From Gaiellasilicea sp963794385 (lineage in GTDB: Bacteria; Actinomycetota; Thermoleophilia; Gaiellales; Gaiellaceae): a stretch of DNA of 64,000 nt. How positions within the stretch are numbered: position 1 is the stretch's first letter; every line of letters begins with the position of its first letter. The stretch spans positions 1-64,000 of the forward strand of contig CAWCDT010000007.1 of the NCBI GenBank assembly GCA_963794385.1, given 5' to 3'. Shown here piece after piece: positions 25,328 to 35,063 of this stretch. Position numbers and translations under genes: made by a program. Below the pieces are notes generated by a model, which saw only the letters and a program-made list of their open reading frames with translations, was not told the DNA's origin and ran no database searches.

Positions 25328-25932
25328 CGGCCGGCCTCCTCTCGCAGCTGCTCACACGTGCTCGACTGATTGAGCGCCAGTCCGAGCGCGGGATCGAGCT
25401 CCGCGACATCGGTGATCGTCTGGACGCCGCCGACGAGCGCGGACCCGATTGCGCCTGTCGCGTCCCCGAATTGCTCGATCGACTCCTCGATCGTCTCCGC
25501 CTCCTCGTCGAGCGAGTCCTCCGCCTCCTCGAGGTCGTCGAGAGCGCGCTCGGCCCATGTGGAGACGTCCTCTGCCGCCTCCTCACCCTGGTCCGTGTCC
25601 GGCACACCCGCGTTGTCGATCCCCTCGACCATCGTCTCGGTCGCCTGTATTGCGCGCTCGAGGCCCTTGCGAACGAAGCCCGTCCGCCCTTGCGGCGTCT
25701 CCGACTGCGGCTCCTCGCCGCCGGCCGTGCTCGATGCGTTCGGTGTCCGGACGTCCTCCACGATCGCCTCGAGCTCGCCGCGCCAGACGCCGACGGCGCC
25801 GCACACGTTCTGCGCCCACTCGCCCGCAGGGACGGTCTCGCCGCTCTCGTCGCGACCGCCGATGGCGGCGGCTGCAAGGATCACGGCCACGACACCGCCG
25901 GCGATGACGAGCCAGATGACAGGACTGCGCAT
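25324..25932 (-). CDS. Membrane-anchored extracytoplasmic coiled-coil protein
   Basis: 202 residues. A single N-terminal helix (VIWLVIAGGVVAVILAAAAIGG) without a clear cleavage site, then an acidic domain with C43 and a C-terminal cysteine (SSTCEQLREEAG), and a long helix LDDLEEAEDSLDEEAETIEESIEQF. The two cysteines may pair. No enzyme motif; perhaps an accessory subunit of the downstream Dcu transporter, with which it overlaps by four bases. Confidence 0.72.
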   Translation of the reverse strand: MRSPVIWLVIAGGVVAVILAAAAIGGRDESGETVPAGEWAQNVCGAVGVWRGELEAIVEDVRTPNASSTAGGEEPQSETPQGRTGFVRKGLERAIQATETMVEGIDNAGVPDTDQGEEAAEDVSTWAERALDDLEEAEDSLDEEAETIEESIEQFGDATGAIGSALVGGVQTITDVAELDPALGLALNQSSTCEQLREEAGR

Positions 25933-25935
25933 GCC

Positions 25936-27412
25936 TTACCTCCCCGGGGCCGACAACTCGTCGACGACGGCGACCAGCAGTTTCCAGAAGCGTTCGACGG
26001 TGGGGACGCTGACCCTTTCGTCCGGTGAGTGCGGAAACTCGATCTGCGGCCCGAACGAGAGCATGTCCAGGCCGGGCACCTTGGTCCCGATCACCGCCGT
26101 CTCGAGCCCGGCGTGCACGGCGGTCACGATCGGCGGCTCCCCGAAGAGGCGCTCGTAGACGGACTGCGCGGCGGCGAGCGCGGGGGAATCGAGATTCGGC
26201 CGCCAGCCGCCGTAGTTGTGCTTTACCTCGAGCGAGCCCCCTGCGAGGCGGGCGACGGCATCGAGGGCCGCGATCACCTCAGGCAGTGCAGAGTCGTTCG
26301 ACGAGCGCGAGAGGCTGTGAAGCGTCAGCTGGTCGCCCTCCGTGATCGCCTCTCCGAGCGAGGTACTGGTCTCGACGAGATCGTCGAAGTCGGGGCTCAG
26401 CGCGAGCGGGCCGGTCGGCACTAAGGCGACGGCATCGAGCAGCGTGGCCGTGCCCGCGTCGGTCCACGGGTCGGCGGAGGCGTCGCCGGCTTCAACTGCG
26501 ATCGAGACGCCAGGGTCGGTCTTCGCAAACGCATCTCGGATGGTCTCCGCCGCACCGGCGACGGCAGTCCGAAAGTCCTGTTCGCGGTCGGCTGCGACGG
26601 CGCAGATCGCGGTCGCGTCGCGCGGGATCGCGTTGCGGCTCTTGCCACCCGACAGGGAGACCAGCCGGAAGGGCACCGTCGTCAGCGCCTCTCGAAGAGC
26701 CCGTCCGAGAACCTTGATCGCATTCGACCGTCCGAGGGCGATGCCCGTCCCGGAGTGGCCGCCTTGACCACCGCTCACCGTGACGGAGATCGTCACCGCA
26801 TCGTCGGCGGGCTGCTCGCGGGGGGAGTCGACCCGGATCCACGTATCGGTGCTGCCGGCGCACCCAACCGTGAGGCGGCCGTCCTCCTCGCTGTCGAGAT
26901 TGACGAGGATCGAGCCGGTGACGAGCGCCGGGTCGAGGGCGTTCGCGCCCTCCAGCCCAACCTCCTCGGCCACCGTCATCAGCAGCTCGAGCGGCCCGTG
27001 GGGCAGCGACTCGTCCTCGACCAGCGCCATCATGGCCGCGATCGCGACCCCGTCGTCGGCGCCGAGCGTCGTCCCGGCCGCGTTCAGCCACTCGCCGTCG
27101 ATGACGAGCTCGATCCTTCCCTCGGCCGGGTCGTTCGGGCTCGACGCGTCGCGCTCGCACACCATGTCCAGGTGCCCCTGGAGTGTCACAACGGGGGCGT
27201 TCTCGCGCCCAGGCGTGGCCGGAACCCGGATCACGAGGTTCCGCCCGGCGTCCTGCTGAACCTCGAAGCCGTGCTGGTCGGCCCACTGCGCGAACGTGGT
27301 CGATCACCGGCTCCTCTTGACGCGACGGGCGCGCGATCTTCGTCAGCTGCTCGAAGTGCTCCCAGAACGAGCGAGGCTCGAGTTCCCTGAGCACTGATGT
27401 CTCGGTCGCCAC
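25936..27412 (-). CDS. pepD: Aminoacyl-histidine dipeptidase PepD (M20), one-base frameshift
   Basis: Cytosolic zinc dipeptidase cutting Xaa-His and related dipeptides. The N-terminus MATETSVLRELEPRSFWEHFEQLTKIARPSRQEE is followed, after a single extra base near 27298, by FAQWADQHGFEVQQDAGRNLV in the other frame and then by VTLQGHLDMV, LGADDGVAIA, VAEEVGLEGA and SGGQGGHSGTGI, which hold the M20 metal ligands (H, D, E, E). About 490 residues joined, the usual PepD length. First gene of the minus-strand transporter unit. Confidence 0.9.
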
Positions 27413-27476
27413 GCCGTGCCGATCATCTCATTCGCACCTGACACGAGGCAAACGGCAAGTGAACGTGAGTCGCGGC

Positions 27477-28691
27477 TCAGAGAAAAGGCGAGAGGGCCGC
27501 GAAGACCGTGGCCTTGGCTCTCTCCTGCGTCCCGGTGAGCCTGCGGCCGGGAGACGATACTGCCTCCGCCGGCACGGAGAACCGCTCGTCGAACTGGGAC
27601 GCGGCTGGCTTCGACCAGACCTGGAGGTCGATCTCGAAGAAGCGCTTCAGGCTCCAGGCCTCGAGGTTGCACGTTCCGGCAAGCAGCTCCTCACCGTCGC
27701 GCACGAACGCCTTCGCATGAAGCATGGCCGGGTACTCGAGGATACGAACACCGGCGTCCAGGAGCGCTCCGTGGTGGAACTGCTGCGCTGCCGCGCAGGC
27801 CCAGTTGTTCGCATTCGCAGGCACGAAGAGACGGACGCGAACGCCACGTCGGGCCGCCTGCTCGATTCGTCGGATCATCCCGCGATCGGTGACGTAGGGG
27901 TTGACGACGTCGAGCGTCTCGCGAGCGTTCTCGAGCACGCCGGCGATCGCATCCGTGATCGGGCGGTAGCGACCGGGAGCGTTGTGCAGGACGACCGCGG
28001 GGACTGATTCCGCGCCCGCCTCGAGCGACGGGAAGAGCGTCTCGATCTCGGCGACAGGGACCTCACCGCCGAGCCAGCGGAGGCTGGCGAGAAAGACGAG
28101 CTGGAGCTGGTTGACCACGGGGCCGGTAACGCGCAGGAACAGGTCGTGGAAGCGGCCGTCCTGGAAGTGGTCCTCGATTCCGGCGCCACCGACCCAGCCG
28201 ATGCGCCCGTCGACGACGGTGAACTTGCGGTGATCGATATGGCCGAGGCCGCCCAGGTTCCAGTGCATTGCACCGCCGGCTCCGAGCTGACCCGCACGAG
28301 AGCGGGGCTTCGTCGCCCGCACGACGCAGACCTGAACGCCGGCGCCCGTGAGACGGTCGTAGAAGACGCGGCTGCTTCGCTCGGGGTCGGAGCCTTGGCG
28401 ATCGACAACGAGCCTCACGGGAACGCCCTCGGCGGCCTTCGCGATCAGCGCCTCGGCGAAGGCGTCTCCCGCGAGGCCCGGCCGGAAGCCGAACTGGTTG
28501 ATGTGAACGGACGAAGAAGCCGACGCGATGTCCTCGAGCATCCGCGGGTAGAAGGATCGGCCCTCGACGAGGGTTTCCACCGACGACGCACGACTCTCGG
28601 AGAACCCGAGCGCGAGCGCTCCTCGAGGCACCGGGCCGGTGAGGAGGCGCTCGGCGTGTTCCTGGACGCCGTCGTTCGGAACCACAATCAT
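27477..28691 (-). CDS. Phospholipase D-like (cardiolipin synthase-type) protein
   Basis: 404 residues with two HKD motifs: HIDHRKFTVVDGRIGWVGGAG, and MLHAKAFVRDGEELLAGTCNLE. Two HKD domains form one active site that transfers or hydrolyses phosphatidyl groups. No N-terminal membrane helix, unlike classical Cls. The ATG at 28691 is preferred because GAAGG lies nine bases upstream; an open frame extends to 28868 but crosses the divergent promoter region of thrE. A paralogue with a membrane anchor is at 35064-36395. Confidence 0.85.
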   Translation of the reverse strand: MIVVPNDGVQEHAERLLTGPVPRGALALGFSESRASSVETLVEGRSFYPRMLEDIASASSSVHINQFGFRPGLAGDAFAEALIAKAAEGVPVRLVVDRQGSDPERSSRVFYDRLTGAGVQVCVVRATKPRSRAGQLGAGGAMHWNLGGLGHIDHRKFTVVDGRIGWVGGAGIEDHFQDGRFHDLFLRVTGPVVNQLQLVFLASLRWLGGEVPVAEIETLFPSLEAGAESVPAVVLHNAPGRYRPITDAIAGVLENARETLDVVNPYVTDRGMIRRIEQAARRGVRVRLFVPANANNWACAAAQQFHHGALLDAGVRILEYPAMLHAKAFVRDGEELLAGTCNLEAWSLKRFFEIDLQVWSKPAASQFDERFSVPAEAVSSPGRRLTGTQERAKATVFAALSPFL

Positions 28692-28785
28692 GTGTTCGCC
28701 TTCATACACGACGCGCTCAGGATCACCTAGGTTTCGAGTGCCCGTTCCTTGTGCGACACCTCGGATGCCCTGAGAAGATTTGCGC

Positions 28786-30075
28786 GTGGCGGACGTCGAT
28801 GCAGCCGGAGCGGAGCCGCCTCCTCCATCGCCTTCGGACTCGGCCGTCGAGTTCCTGATCCGGTTCACCCGGGTCGGCCACGAGGCCGGCTACCCGACAG
28901 CCGACCTCGAGGACCGGGTTGTCGCTCTCGCTCGGGCGCTTGCGCTGGAGGGTGTCCAGATCTCCGCGACGCCGACGATCGTCGAGGTCTCGCTTGGAGC
29001 ACTGCCGCACCAGCGCACGTTCACGCTTCGCGTGCGTCCAACCGCGGTCGACCTGGACGCGATCGCCCGTCTGGACGACCTCGTGCAGGACGTGCTCGCC
29101 GGACGGCTCGACGCGAGCGCGGCGCTAGCGGCGCTTTCCGACATCAAGTCGCACCCGCTGGAACGCCCCTGGCCGGTTCTGCTCGCCGCCTATTCGATCG
29201 CCGGCGCCGCCCTGACGCCGGTGCTCGGCGGCGGCTGGCGAGAAGCGATCGGTGCGGCCGTAGTCGGCCTACTCGTGGGCGCGATCGCGCTCCCCGCAAC
29301 GCGCACGGCACGCACCGAGCCGATGGCGGCTCCAGTCGCGGCGATCGCCGCCAGCTTCGCGGCCGCGACGCTCCCGCAACTCGGCCTGGACGTATCGCCT
29401 GACCTCGTGACGCTCGCCGCGCTCGTGACCTTCCTGCCCGGCATGAGGCTCACGATCGGCATGCGCGAGTTGTCGAGCGAGCACCTCCAGTCGGGCGTGG
29501 CGAACACAGCGAACGCCCTCGTCCAGCTGCTCGGCCTCGTCTTCGGCGTCCAGATCGGGCGCTCGATCGCAGCGAGCTGGTTCGGCGCATCGGAGGCGAT
29601 CACTCCGAACACTGCATTCGCGGGAACGCACCTCCTCGGGGCGGTTGCGGCCGGGCTCGCGTTCACGCTGGTCCTGCGAGCTCAGGCTCGCGACGCCTGG
29701 ATGATGTGCGCCGCGACCGTCCTTGCGCTCGCCGCAAACGCTGCCGGCGCCGAGCTCGTCGGTGCAGCTGCCGGCGTGTTCTTCGCGACGCTCGCGGTCG
29801 GCCTCGCGGGCGGCCTCGTCGCCGCCTGGCTCCGCCGCTCGCCGCTCGTCTTCATCGTCCCCGGCGTGCTGATGCTCGTCCCGGGCAGCGCCGGTTTCGA
29901 CAGCGTGCTGCAGCTGCTCACCAATCAGACGGTCAGCGGGGTCACGGCCGCCTTCGACACCTTCGTCACCGCCACCTCGATCTCGTACGGCCTCATCGTC
30001 TCCGCCGTGATCCTGCCCGGTCGCTTCAGTCAGCTCGACCCGCGTGGAGCGGCGGCGCGAGAATCGCCGTCGTGA
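28786..30075 (+). CDS. thrE: ThrE-family threonine/serine exporter
   Basis: 429 residues. The N-terminal ~110 residues are the hydrophilic ThrE domain (EFLIRFTRVGHEAGYPTADLEDRV), followed by about ten membrane helices. LPGMRLTIGMRELSSEHLQSGVANTANALVQLL is the family signature block, and the C-terminal half contains the second DUF3815-like module. Exports threonine and serine. Start GTG at 28786 (VADVDAAGA); a TTG two codons earlier is possible. Overlaps the next gene as GTGA. Confidence 0.92.
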   Translation: MADVDAAGAEPPPPSPSDSAVEFLIRFTRVGHEAGYPTADLEDRVVALARALALEGVQISATPTIVEVSLGALPHQRTFTLRVRPTAVDLDAIARLDDLVQDVLAGRLDASAALAALSDIKSHPLERPWPVLLAAYSIAGAALTPVLGGGWREAIGAAVVGLLVGAIALPATRTARTEPMAAPVAAIAASFAAATLPQLGLDVSPDLVTLAALVTFLPGMRLTIGMRELSSEHLQSGVANTANALVQLLGLVFGVQIGRSIAASWFGASEAITPNTAFAGTHLLGAVAAGLAFTLVLRAQARDAWMMCAATVLALAANAAGAELVGAAAGVFFATLAVGLAGGLVAAWLRRSPLVFIVPGVLMLVPGSAGFDSVLQLLTNQTVSGVTAAFDTFVTATSISYGLIVSAVILPGRFSQLDPRGAAARESPS

Positions 30076-30596
30076 GAAACGCTGCAATCATCGGGCCGCT
30101 CTTGGCGATCGCGGGCTTCGTGCTGGGAGGCTGCGGAGGCGGAGAGGGAAGCGCGCTGACGGGCACGAGGCCGACCGTGACTGCCACGCGGCCGGCCGAG
30201 ACCGTGGTCCCGACTGGGCCCGCCCGGACCGCGGCGCCGACGGTTCCGGCGCGGACAGAGACCTCGCCCGCAACGACCCCCGAGACCACGACCGAGATCA
30301 CGACAAGCGAGATCACGACGACCGCTCCCGAACCCACGACCACGACGGTCATCACACCGGCGCCTACGGTCACCGTGACCGAGCCCGTCACCGTCACCCA
30401 GCCGGTCACCGTCACCCAGCCGGTCACCATCACCGAGGCGGTCACCGTCACCGAGGCGGCAGCGACGACGGCCGTCGCGGCGGAGCCGAGATCAGCCACG
30501 GACGGCACGCCGTGGGGTTGGATCCTGGGCGTCGCTCTGGCGGCGGCTCTCGCGATCGGGTTCGCGATCTGGAGGCGGCGGTCGCTAGATTCGTGA
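30072..30596 (+). CDS. Thr/Pro-rich lipoprotein with C-terminal membrane helix
   Basis: 174 residues. A signal peptide with lipobox VLGGC predicts lipid attachment at Cys, followed by about 110 residues of low-complexity sequence (TTTAPEPTTTT, then repeats TVTEPVTVTQPVTVTQPV) and a C-terminal membrane helix with a positive end (GWILGVALAAALAIGFAIW-RRR). Having both a lipobox and a C-terminal anchor is unusual; the Thr/Pro region is typical of a wall-spanning, probably glycosylated stalk. GTG start overlaps the thrE stop. Confidence 0.75.
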   Translation: MRNAAIIGPLLAIAGFVLGGCGGGEGSALTGTRPTVTATRPAETVVPTGPARTAAPTVPARTETSPATTPETTTEITTSEITTTAPEPTTTTVITPAPTVTVTEPVTVTQPVTVTQPVTITEAVTVTEAAATTAVAAEPRSATDGTPWGWILGVALAAALAIGFAIWRRRSLDS

Positions 30597-30623
30597 GTCC
30601 TGCGTCGCGAATATGGGCCCGGC

Positions 30624-32213
30624 TCAGCCGAGCACCATGGCTTCGGCTTCGGCGGCCGAGGGCGCAGGATCGGGGAGACGCAGCATGCGAAATCCGTTGA
30701 CGATGCCGACGAGCGCCGCGAGGAGTGCGACGAGCAGCGCGACTTGAAGCGCAAGGTCCCGGGCGTCCGTGTTGATGCTGAGGATCTCGTCCTGAATGTC
30801 TTCGGGCTGGCCGGCCAGGAGCTCCTCGAGCTGTGCGTCGCTCATCACCTGGGCGTCCTCTTCCAGCACCTCGGCGACACGCTGTTGATCGGCCGTGGGC
30901 AGGACGTTGCTGGCTTCCGCCATGTTCGTGAAAGCGATCGACAGCGTGGCCAGCATGATCGCGCCCGAGAACGCAAGGCCGAACGAGAGGCCAAACGATC
31001 CCGTTGCCGAGGTGACGCCTGCAGCCTCGCCGACGCGCTCCTCCGCGATCGGGGACAACGCGTAGTTGTTGAGCTGTGACGCGAGCAGGCCGAGTCCCGC
31101 CCCGGCGAGCATCAACGGGATCACCAAGTGCCAGCCGGAGTCGGCCCTCGGGACGACGGGGATGAGGATCGCCGTCGATGCGGCGAGCAGCACGAACCCG
31201 GCTCCGATCACGCTGCTGGCCCGGCGTCTGCCCGTTCGCTTGCCCGCGAGCAGGGCCACACCGAACATCGTGAGTGACAGCGGTGCGAGCGTCACTCCCG
31301 CCTCGAGCGCGTTGTAGCCCCAGACGAGCTGCAGGTAGATGGGGAGCACGATCAGCAGTCCACCGAGAGCGACCTGCTGGAGGAAGATCTGGGAGACGCC
31401 GAAGCGGAAGAGCTTGGACGCGAACAGCGTCGGATCCAGCAGGGTGGGCCTCCCGGCGCGCTTGCGGCGGACGAGCCAGTACACGAGGCCCGCCATCGCC
31501 GCGACTCCGATCGCGAGCAGCGCCGCGACGGACTCGCCGCCCTCCTGCCAGACGAGGACCCCGACGACGAGCCCGCCCATGCCGATCACGGAGAGGAACG
31601 CGCCGACGCCGTCGACGGACCGATCACCGGTATAGGGCACGTCCCGGATCCCCCTACTCGCGATGAGCACCGCGGCGATGATGAGCGCCTCGAGCAGGAA
31701 GCCCACGCGCCATGAAAGCAGCGTCGTGACGAAGCCGCCGACCAAGGGGCCGATCGCGGCGGCTATCGCGCCCGACGCCCCGACGAGGGCGAAGACCCTT
31801 GCCCGCGCCTTGCCTTCGAAATTGCCGTGGATCAGCGACTGCATCGCGGGTAGGTAGAGGGACGCTCCCAGCCCTCCCAGCACCGCCCAGAAGACGATGA
31901 TCGCCGCCAGGCCTTGCGCGAACACCATCGCAAGGGCACCGACCGCATAGAAGACCATGCCCACCACGAAGGCTCGCTTCCGGCCGAAGAGGTCACCGAT
32001 CTTGCTGCTGATGAGGATGAAGGCGGCGGACACGAGCGCTTCGATCGCAACGGCTGCCTGAACGCCGCTCACCGTCGTGTCGAGGTCTTGAACGACGGCC
32101 GAGATCGAGACGTTCATGAACGACGTGTCGATCACGAACACGAACATGGCCGCTGCCAGAAAGATGCCCTGACGGGGAGTGCCGCCCGGGCTTTCGGCCG
32201 GATCCACGCTCAC
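30624..32213 (-). CDS. MFS exporter, DHA2 (EmrB/QacA) family
   Basis: 529 residues, about 14 membrane segments. IDTSFMNVSISAVVQDLDTT is the helix 1 antiporter motif and SSKIGDLFGRKRAF the loop 2-3 motif. Same family as the exporter at 20665-22299 with the same acidic external region (VLEEDAQVMSDAQLEELL) near the C-terminus. Starts seven bases after the P-type ATPase stop, so probably co-transcribed with it. Confidence 0.92.
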   Translation of the reverse strand: MSVDPAESPGGTPRQGIFLAAAMFVFVIDTSFMNVSISAVVQDLDTTVSGVQAAVAIEALVSAAFILISSKIGDLFGRKRAFVVGMVFYAVGALAMVFAQGLAAIIVFWAVLGGLGASLYLPAMQSLIHGNFEGKARARVFALVGASGAIAAAIGPLVGGFVTTLLSWRVGFLLEALIIAAVLIASRGIRDVPYTGDRSVDGVGAFLSVIGMGGLVVGVLVWQEGGESVAALLAIGVAAMAGLVYWLVRRKRAGRPTLLDPTLFASKLFRFGVSQIFLQQVALGGLLIVLPIYLQLVWGYNALEAGVTLAPLSLTMFGVALLAGKRTGRRRASSVIGAGFVLLAASTAILIPVVPRADSGWHLVIPLMLAGAGLGLLASQLNNYALSPIAEERVGEAAGVTSATGSFGLSFGLAFSGAIMLATLSIAFTNMAEASNVLPTADQQRVAEVLEEDAQVMSDAQLEELLAGQPEDIQDEILSINTDARDLALQVALLVALLAALVGIVNGFRMLRLPDPAPSAAEAEAMVLG

Positions 32214-32219
32214 CTGGCC

Positions 32220-35003
32220 CTACGTCTCGACAGTCACCGGAGCCGGTTGACTCTGTCCCGCTCGACGGTCGGCCAGCTTTCCGAGCTCGACGAACGCGAG
32301 GAAGACGATCGCAGCGAGCAGGCACATTCCCCACTGCGAGCTCGTCAGCGGGACGGTGTCGAAGATCCGCTGCAGGGGCTGGAGCTCGGTGACGAGGAAG
32401 GTGAGCGCCGCCGCTGCCCCGATCAGCTGCACGAACCGCCGGTTCGCGATCGTGTAGCCGCTGAAGATCGATCCAGTCGGCTCGCGTGCCTCGAGGGCGG
32501 CGACGATGTGCAGGAGCGAGAGCGTCGTCAGACCCATCGTCGTGGCGACGACGAGGTCGTAGCGCTCCTCGCCCCAGGCGACCACGCCGAGGGCGAGACC
32601 CGCCATGATCACGCTCACGACGCCGAGTCGGATCCCGAGGCTACGAGAGACGATCGGCGCGCTCGCGTCCCTGGGCGCGCGCCGCATCAGCCCCGGAACG
32701 GCCGCGTCGAAGCCGAGCCCGATCGCCAGCAGCACGTCGACGGCGAAGTTGATCCAGAGGATCTGCAACGGCGTGAGCGGCGCGCCTGCCGCGATGTCGA
32801 AGATGCCGGCGCCGACGAAGGTGAGGATGAAGCCGCCGAGCATCACGAGCTGGACGCGCACGTACTTCATCAGGTTGTCGTAGATGCCGCGACCGCCCTC
32901 GACCGCCGCGACGATCGTCGTGAAGTTGTCGTCGGTGAGGATCATGTCGGCCGCTTCCTTCGTCACCTCGGTGCCGGTGATCCCCATCGCGACGCCGATG
33001 TCCGAGCGCTTGAGCGCCGGTGCGTCGTTGACGCCGTCGCCGGTCATCGAGACGACGTTGCCCTTGCGCTTGAGCACGTCGACGAGACGCACCTTGTCCT
33101 CCGGCGCGACCCGTGCGACCACGCCGATCTCGTCGACCTGCTCGTCGAGCTCGGCGTCGGAGAGCGCTGCGAACTCGGTGCCGGTGAGTGCGCGACCTTC
33201 GATTCCCAGCTGGGCCGCGATGGCGGCCGCCGTCGTCGCGTGGTCGCCGGTGATCATGCGGGCGCGGATCCCCGCCTCCTTGCAGCGGGCGATCGCGTCC
33301 TTCGCTTCCTTGCGCGGAGGATCGACGATCGCGACGAGCGCCAGCAACGTCAGGCCCTGGACCTCCTCGAGCAGCGTGCCGTCCGCGTCGAACTCGGCCG
33401 GATCGATGTCGCGGGAGGCGACGGCGAGCACGCGTAGCCCTTCACCGGCGAGACGATCGTTCTCGGCGAGAACGCGGTCGCGGGCGTCCTCCGCGGGAAC
33501 GTTCGAGCCCTCCGCGCCGCGGATCTGCGACGAGCGCGCGAGCAGAACGTCCGGCGCACCCTTGACGAAACAGCGCACGACCTTCCGGCCGTCGTCCTCC
33601 ATCTCGTGGAAGGTCGCCATCAGCTTGTAGTCGGAGTCGAACGGCACCTCGCCCACGCGCGGATAGAGGCGGCGCGTCTCGTCGACGTCGATCCCACCCT
33701 TCGCCGCCAGGACGACGAGCGCCGCCTCCGTCGGGTCGCCCACGATCTCGCCCTCGCGCACCGCGGCGTCGTTCGCGAGCGCCATCGGCAGGAAGAACGG
33801 CTCGAGTGACGTGTCGGTCTCGCCGGCGACGCGAAGGATCTTTCCCTCGGTGGAATACCCCTCGCCTTCGATCGAGTAGCGCCGGCCGACCACCACGAGC
33901 TGGCGCGCGGTCATCTGGTTGAGGGTCAGCGTGCCGGTCTTGTCCGAGCAGATCGCCGACGTCGAGCCGAGCGTCTCCACCGAGCGCAGCCGCTTCACGA
34001 TCGCCCCCTTGGCCGCGAGCGCCTGCGTCCCCAGCGAGAGCACGGTCGTGACGACCGCGGGAAGCCCCGTCGGGATCGCCGCCACCGCCAGGCTGATTCC
34101 AATGATGAAGAGCTCGTCGAAGTCGTCGCCGCGAATCAGGCCGAGGATGACGACCAGCGCCAGCGCGGCCGCCGCCATGATCGTCAGCAGGACGGTCAGC
34201 TGGTCGAGCTGGCGCGTGAGCGGCGTCTTCTCCTGCTGAAGCTCGCTGAGCATCCCCGAGATCCGGCCGACCTCGGTCGCCATCCCCGTCGTCGTGACCA
34301 CCATCTCGCCTCGACCCCGGGTCACGGTCGAGTTCATGTACGCCACGTCGACCCGGTCTCCGAGCGGCACATCGTCACCCGTCACCGGGGCGACGGCTTT
34401 CAGGACAGGCGTGCTCTCACCCGTCAGCGCGGCCTCCTCGATCTCCAGCGTCGCCGCCACCAGCAGGCGACCGTCCGCCGGGATCTTGTCGCCCGCCTCG
34501 AAGACGGCGATGTCTCCCGGGACGAGCTCCTCAGCCGGGACGTCGACCAGCCGGCCGCCGCGACGGACATGGGCTCTGATGATGAGCATCTTCTGGAGCG
34601 CGGCGACGCTCTCGGCCGCCTTGCCCTCCTGGTTCAGGCCCAGCACCGCGTTCAGCACGGTCAGGCCGATGATGACGAGGCCGGTGGAAAACTCCTGTAG
34701 GGCGACCATGCTGACGATCGCGGCGCCGAGGAGGACAAGCTGCATCAGGTCGCGGTACTGGCGCAGGAACGCCTGCCAGCCGGGCTCCTTCTTCGCCTCC
34801 GCGAGCCTGTTCGGCCCGAACTGCGCCCGCCGCCGCTCGACCTCCGTCGCGTCCAGTCCGGACGCGGGATCGACGCCGAGCTGCGCGCACGCCTCCTCCG
34901 CCGTGAGGGTGTGCCAGGCAACGGCGTCTCGCGCGGAGACAGCGCCGGCCGGGGCGTCTTCGCCGGTCGCTTGCTCTGCAACGTTCGCTTGCCCTGTGCT
35001 CAT
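32220..35003 (-). CDS. P2-type cation-transporting ATPase
   Basis: 927 residues. The phosphorylation site SDKTGTLTLNQM, the TGES dephosphorylation motif (LTGESTPVL), the MTGDGVNDAPALK hinge and KGAPDVLL nucleotide-binding block are all present. N-terminal cation ATPase domain, and ten predicted membrane helices. Helix 4 reads AVAAIPTGLPAVVTTVL: the P-E-G-L of Ca2+ pumps is P-T-G-L here, so the ion cannot be read off; calcium, manganese or a monovalent ion are all possible. Start MSTGQAN at 35003. Confidence 0.92.
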   Translation of the reverse strand: MSTGQANVAEQATGEDAPAGAVSARDAVAWHTLTAEEACAQLGVDPASGLDATEVERRRAQFGPNRLAEAKKEPGWQAFLRQYRDLMQLVLLGAAIVSMVALQEFSTGLVIIGLTVLNAVLGLNQEGKAAESVAALQKMLIIRAHVRRGGRLVDVPAEELVPGDIAVFEAGDKIPADGRLLVAATLEIEEAALTGESTPVLKAVAPVTGDDVPLGDRVDVAYMNSTVTRGRGEMVVTTTGMATEVGRISGMLSELQQEKTPLTRQLDQLTVLLTIMAAAALALVVILGLIRGDDFDELFIIGISLAVAAIPTGLPAVVTTVLSLGTQALAAKGAIVKRLRSVETLGSTSAICSDKTGTLTLNQMTARQLVVVGRRYSIEGEGYSTEGKILRVAGETDTSLEPFFLPMALANDAAVREGEIVGDPTEAALVVLAAKGGIDVDETRRLYPRVGEVPFDSDYKLMATFHEMEDDGRKVVRCFVKGAPDVLLARSSQIRGAEGSNVPAEDARDRVLAENDRLAGEGLRVLAVASRDIDPAEFDADGTLLEEVQGLTLLALVAIVDPPRKEAKDAIARCKEAGIRARMITGDHATTAAAIAAQLGIEGRALTGTEFAALSDAELDEQVDEIGVVARVAPEDKVRLVDVLKRKGNVVSMTGDGVNDAPALKRSDIGVAMGITGTEVTKEAADMILTDDNFTTIVAAVEGGRGIYDNLMKYVRVQLVMLGGFILTFVGAGIFDIAAGAPLTPLQILWINFAVDVLLAIGLGFDAAVPGLMRRAPRDASAPIVSRSLGIRLGVVSVIMAGLALGVVAWGEERYDLVVATTMGLTTLSLLHIVAALEAREPTGSIFSGYTIANRRFVQLIGAAAALTFLVTELQPLQRIFDTVPLTSSQWGMCLLAAIVFLAFVELGKLADRRAGQSQPAPVTVET

Positions 35004-35063
35004 CGGTCCTCCCGGTGCCAGCCTGACGGATTCAATCGCAGCTGCCAACGCAGCGCAGCGACA

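Noticed and set aside
23988..25877. 629-residue minus-strand open frame
   Set aside because: Another frame of the Dcu transporter and coiled-coil protein genes, which have clear family motifs in their own frames.
30360..30460. CRISPR-like short tandem repeat (accgtcacc)
   Set aside because: The repeat encodes TVTEPVTVTQPV in frame within the Thr/Pro-rich lipoprotein and has no spacers.
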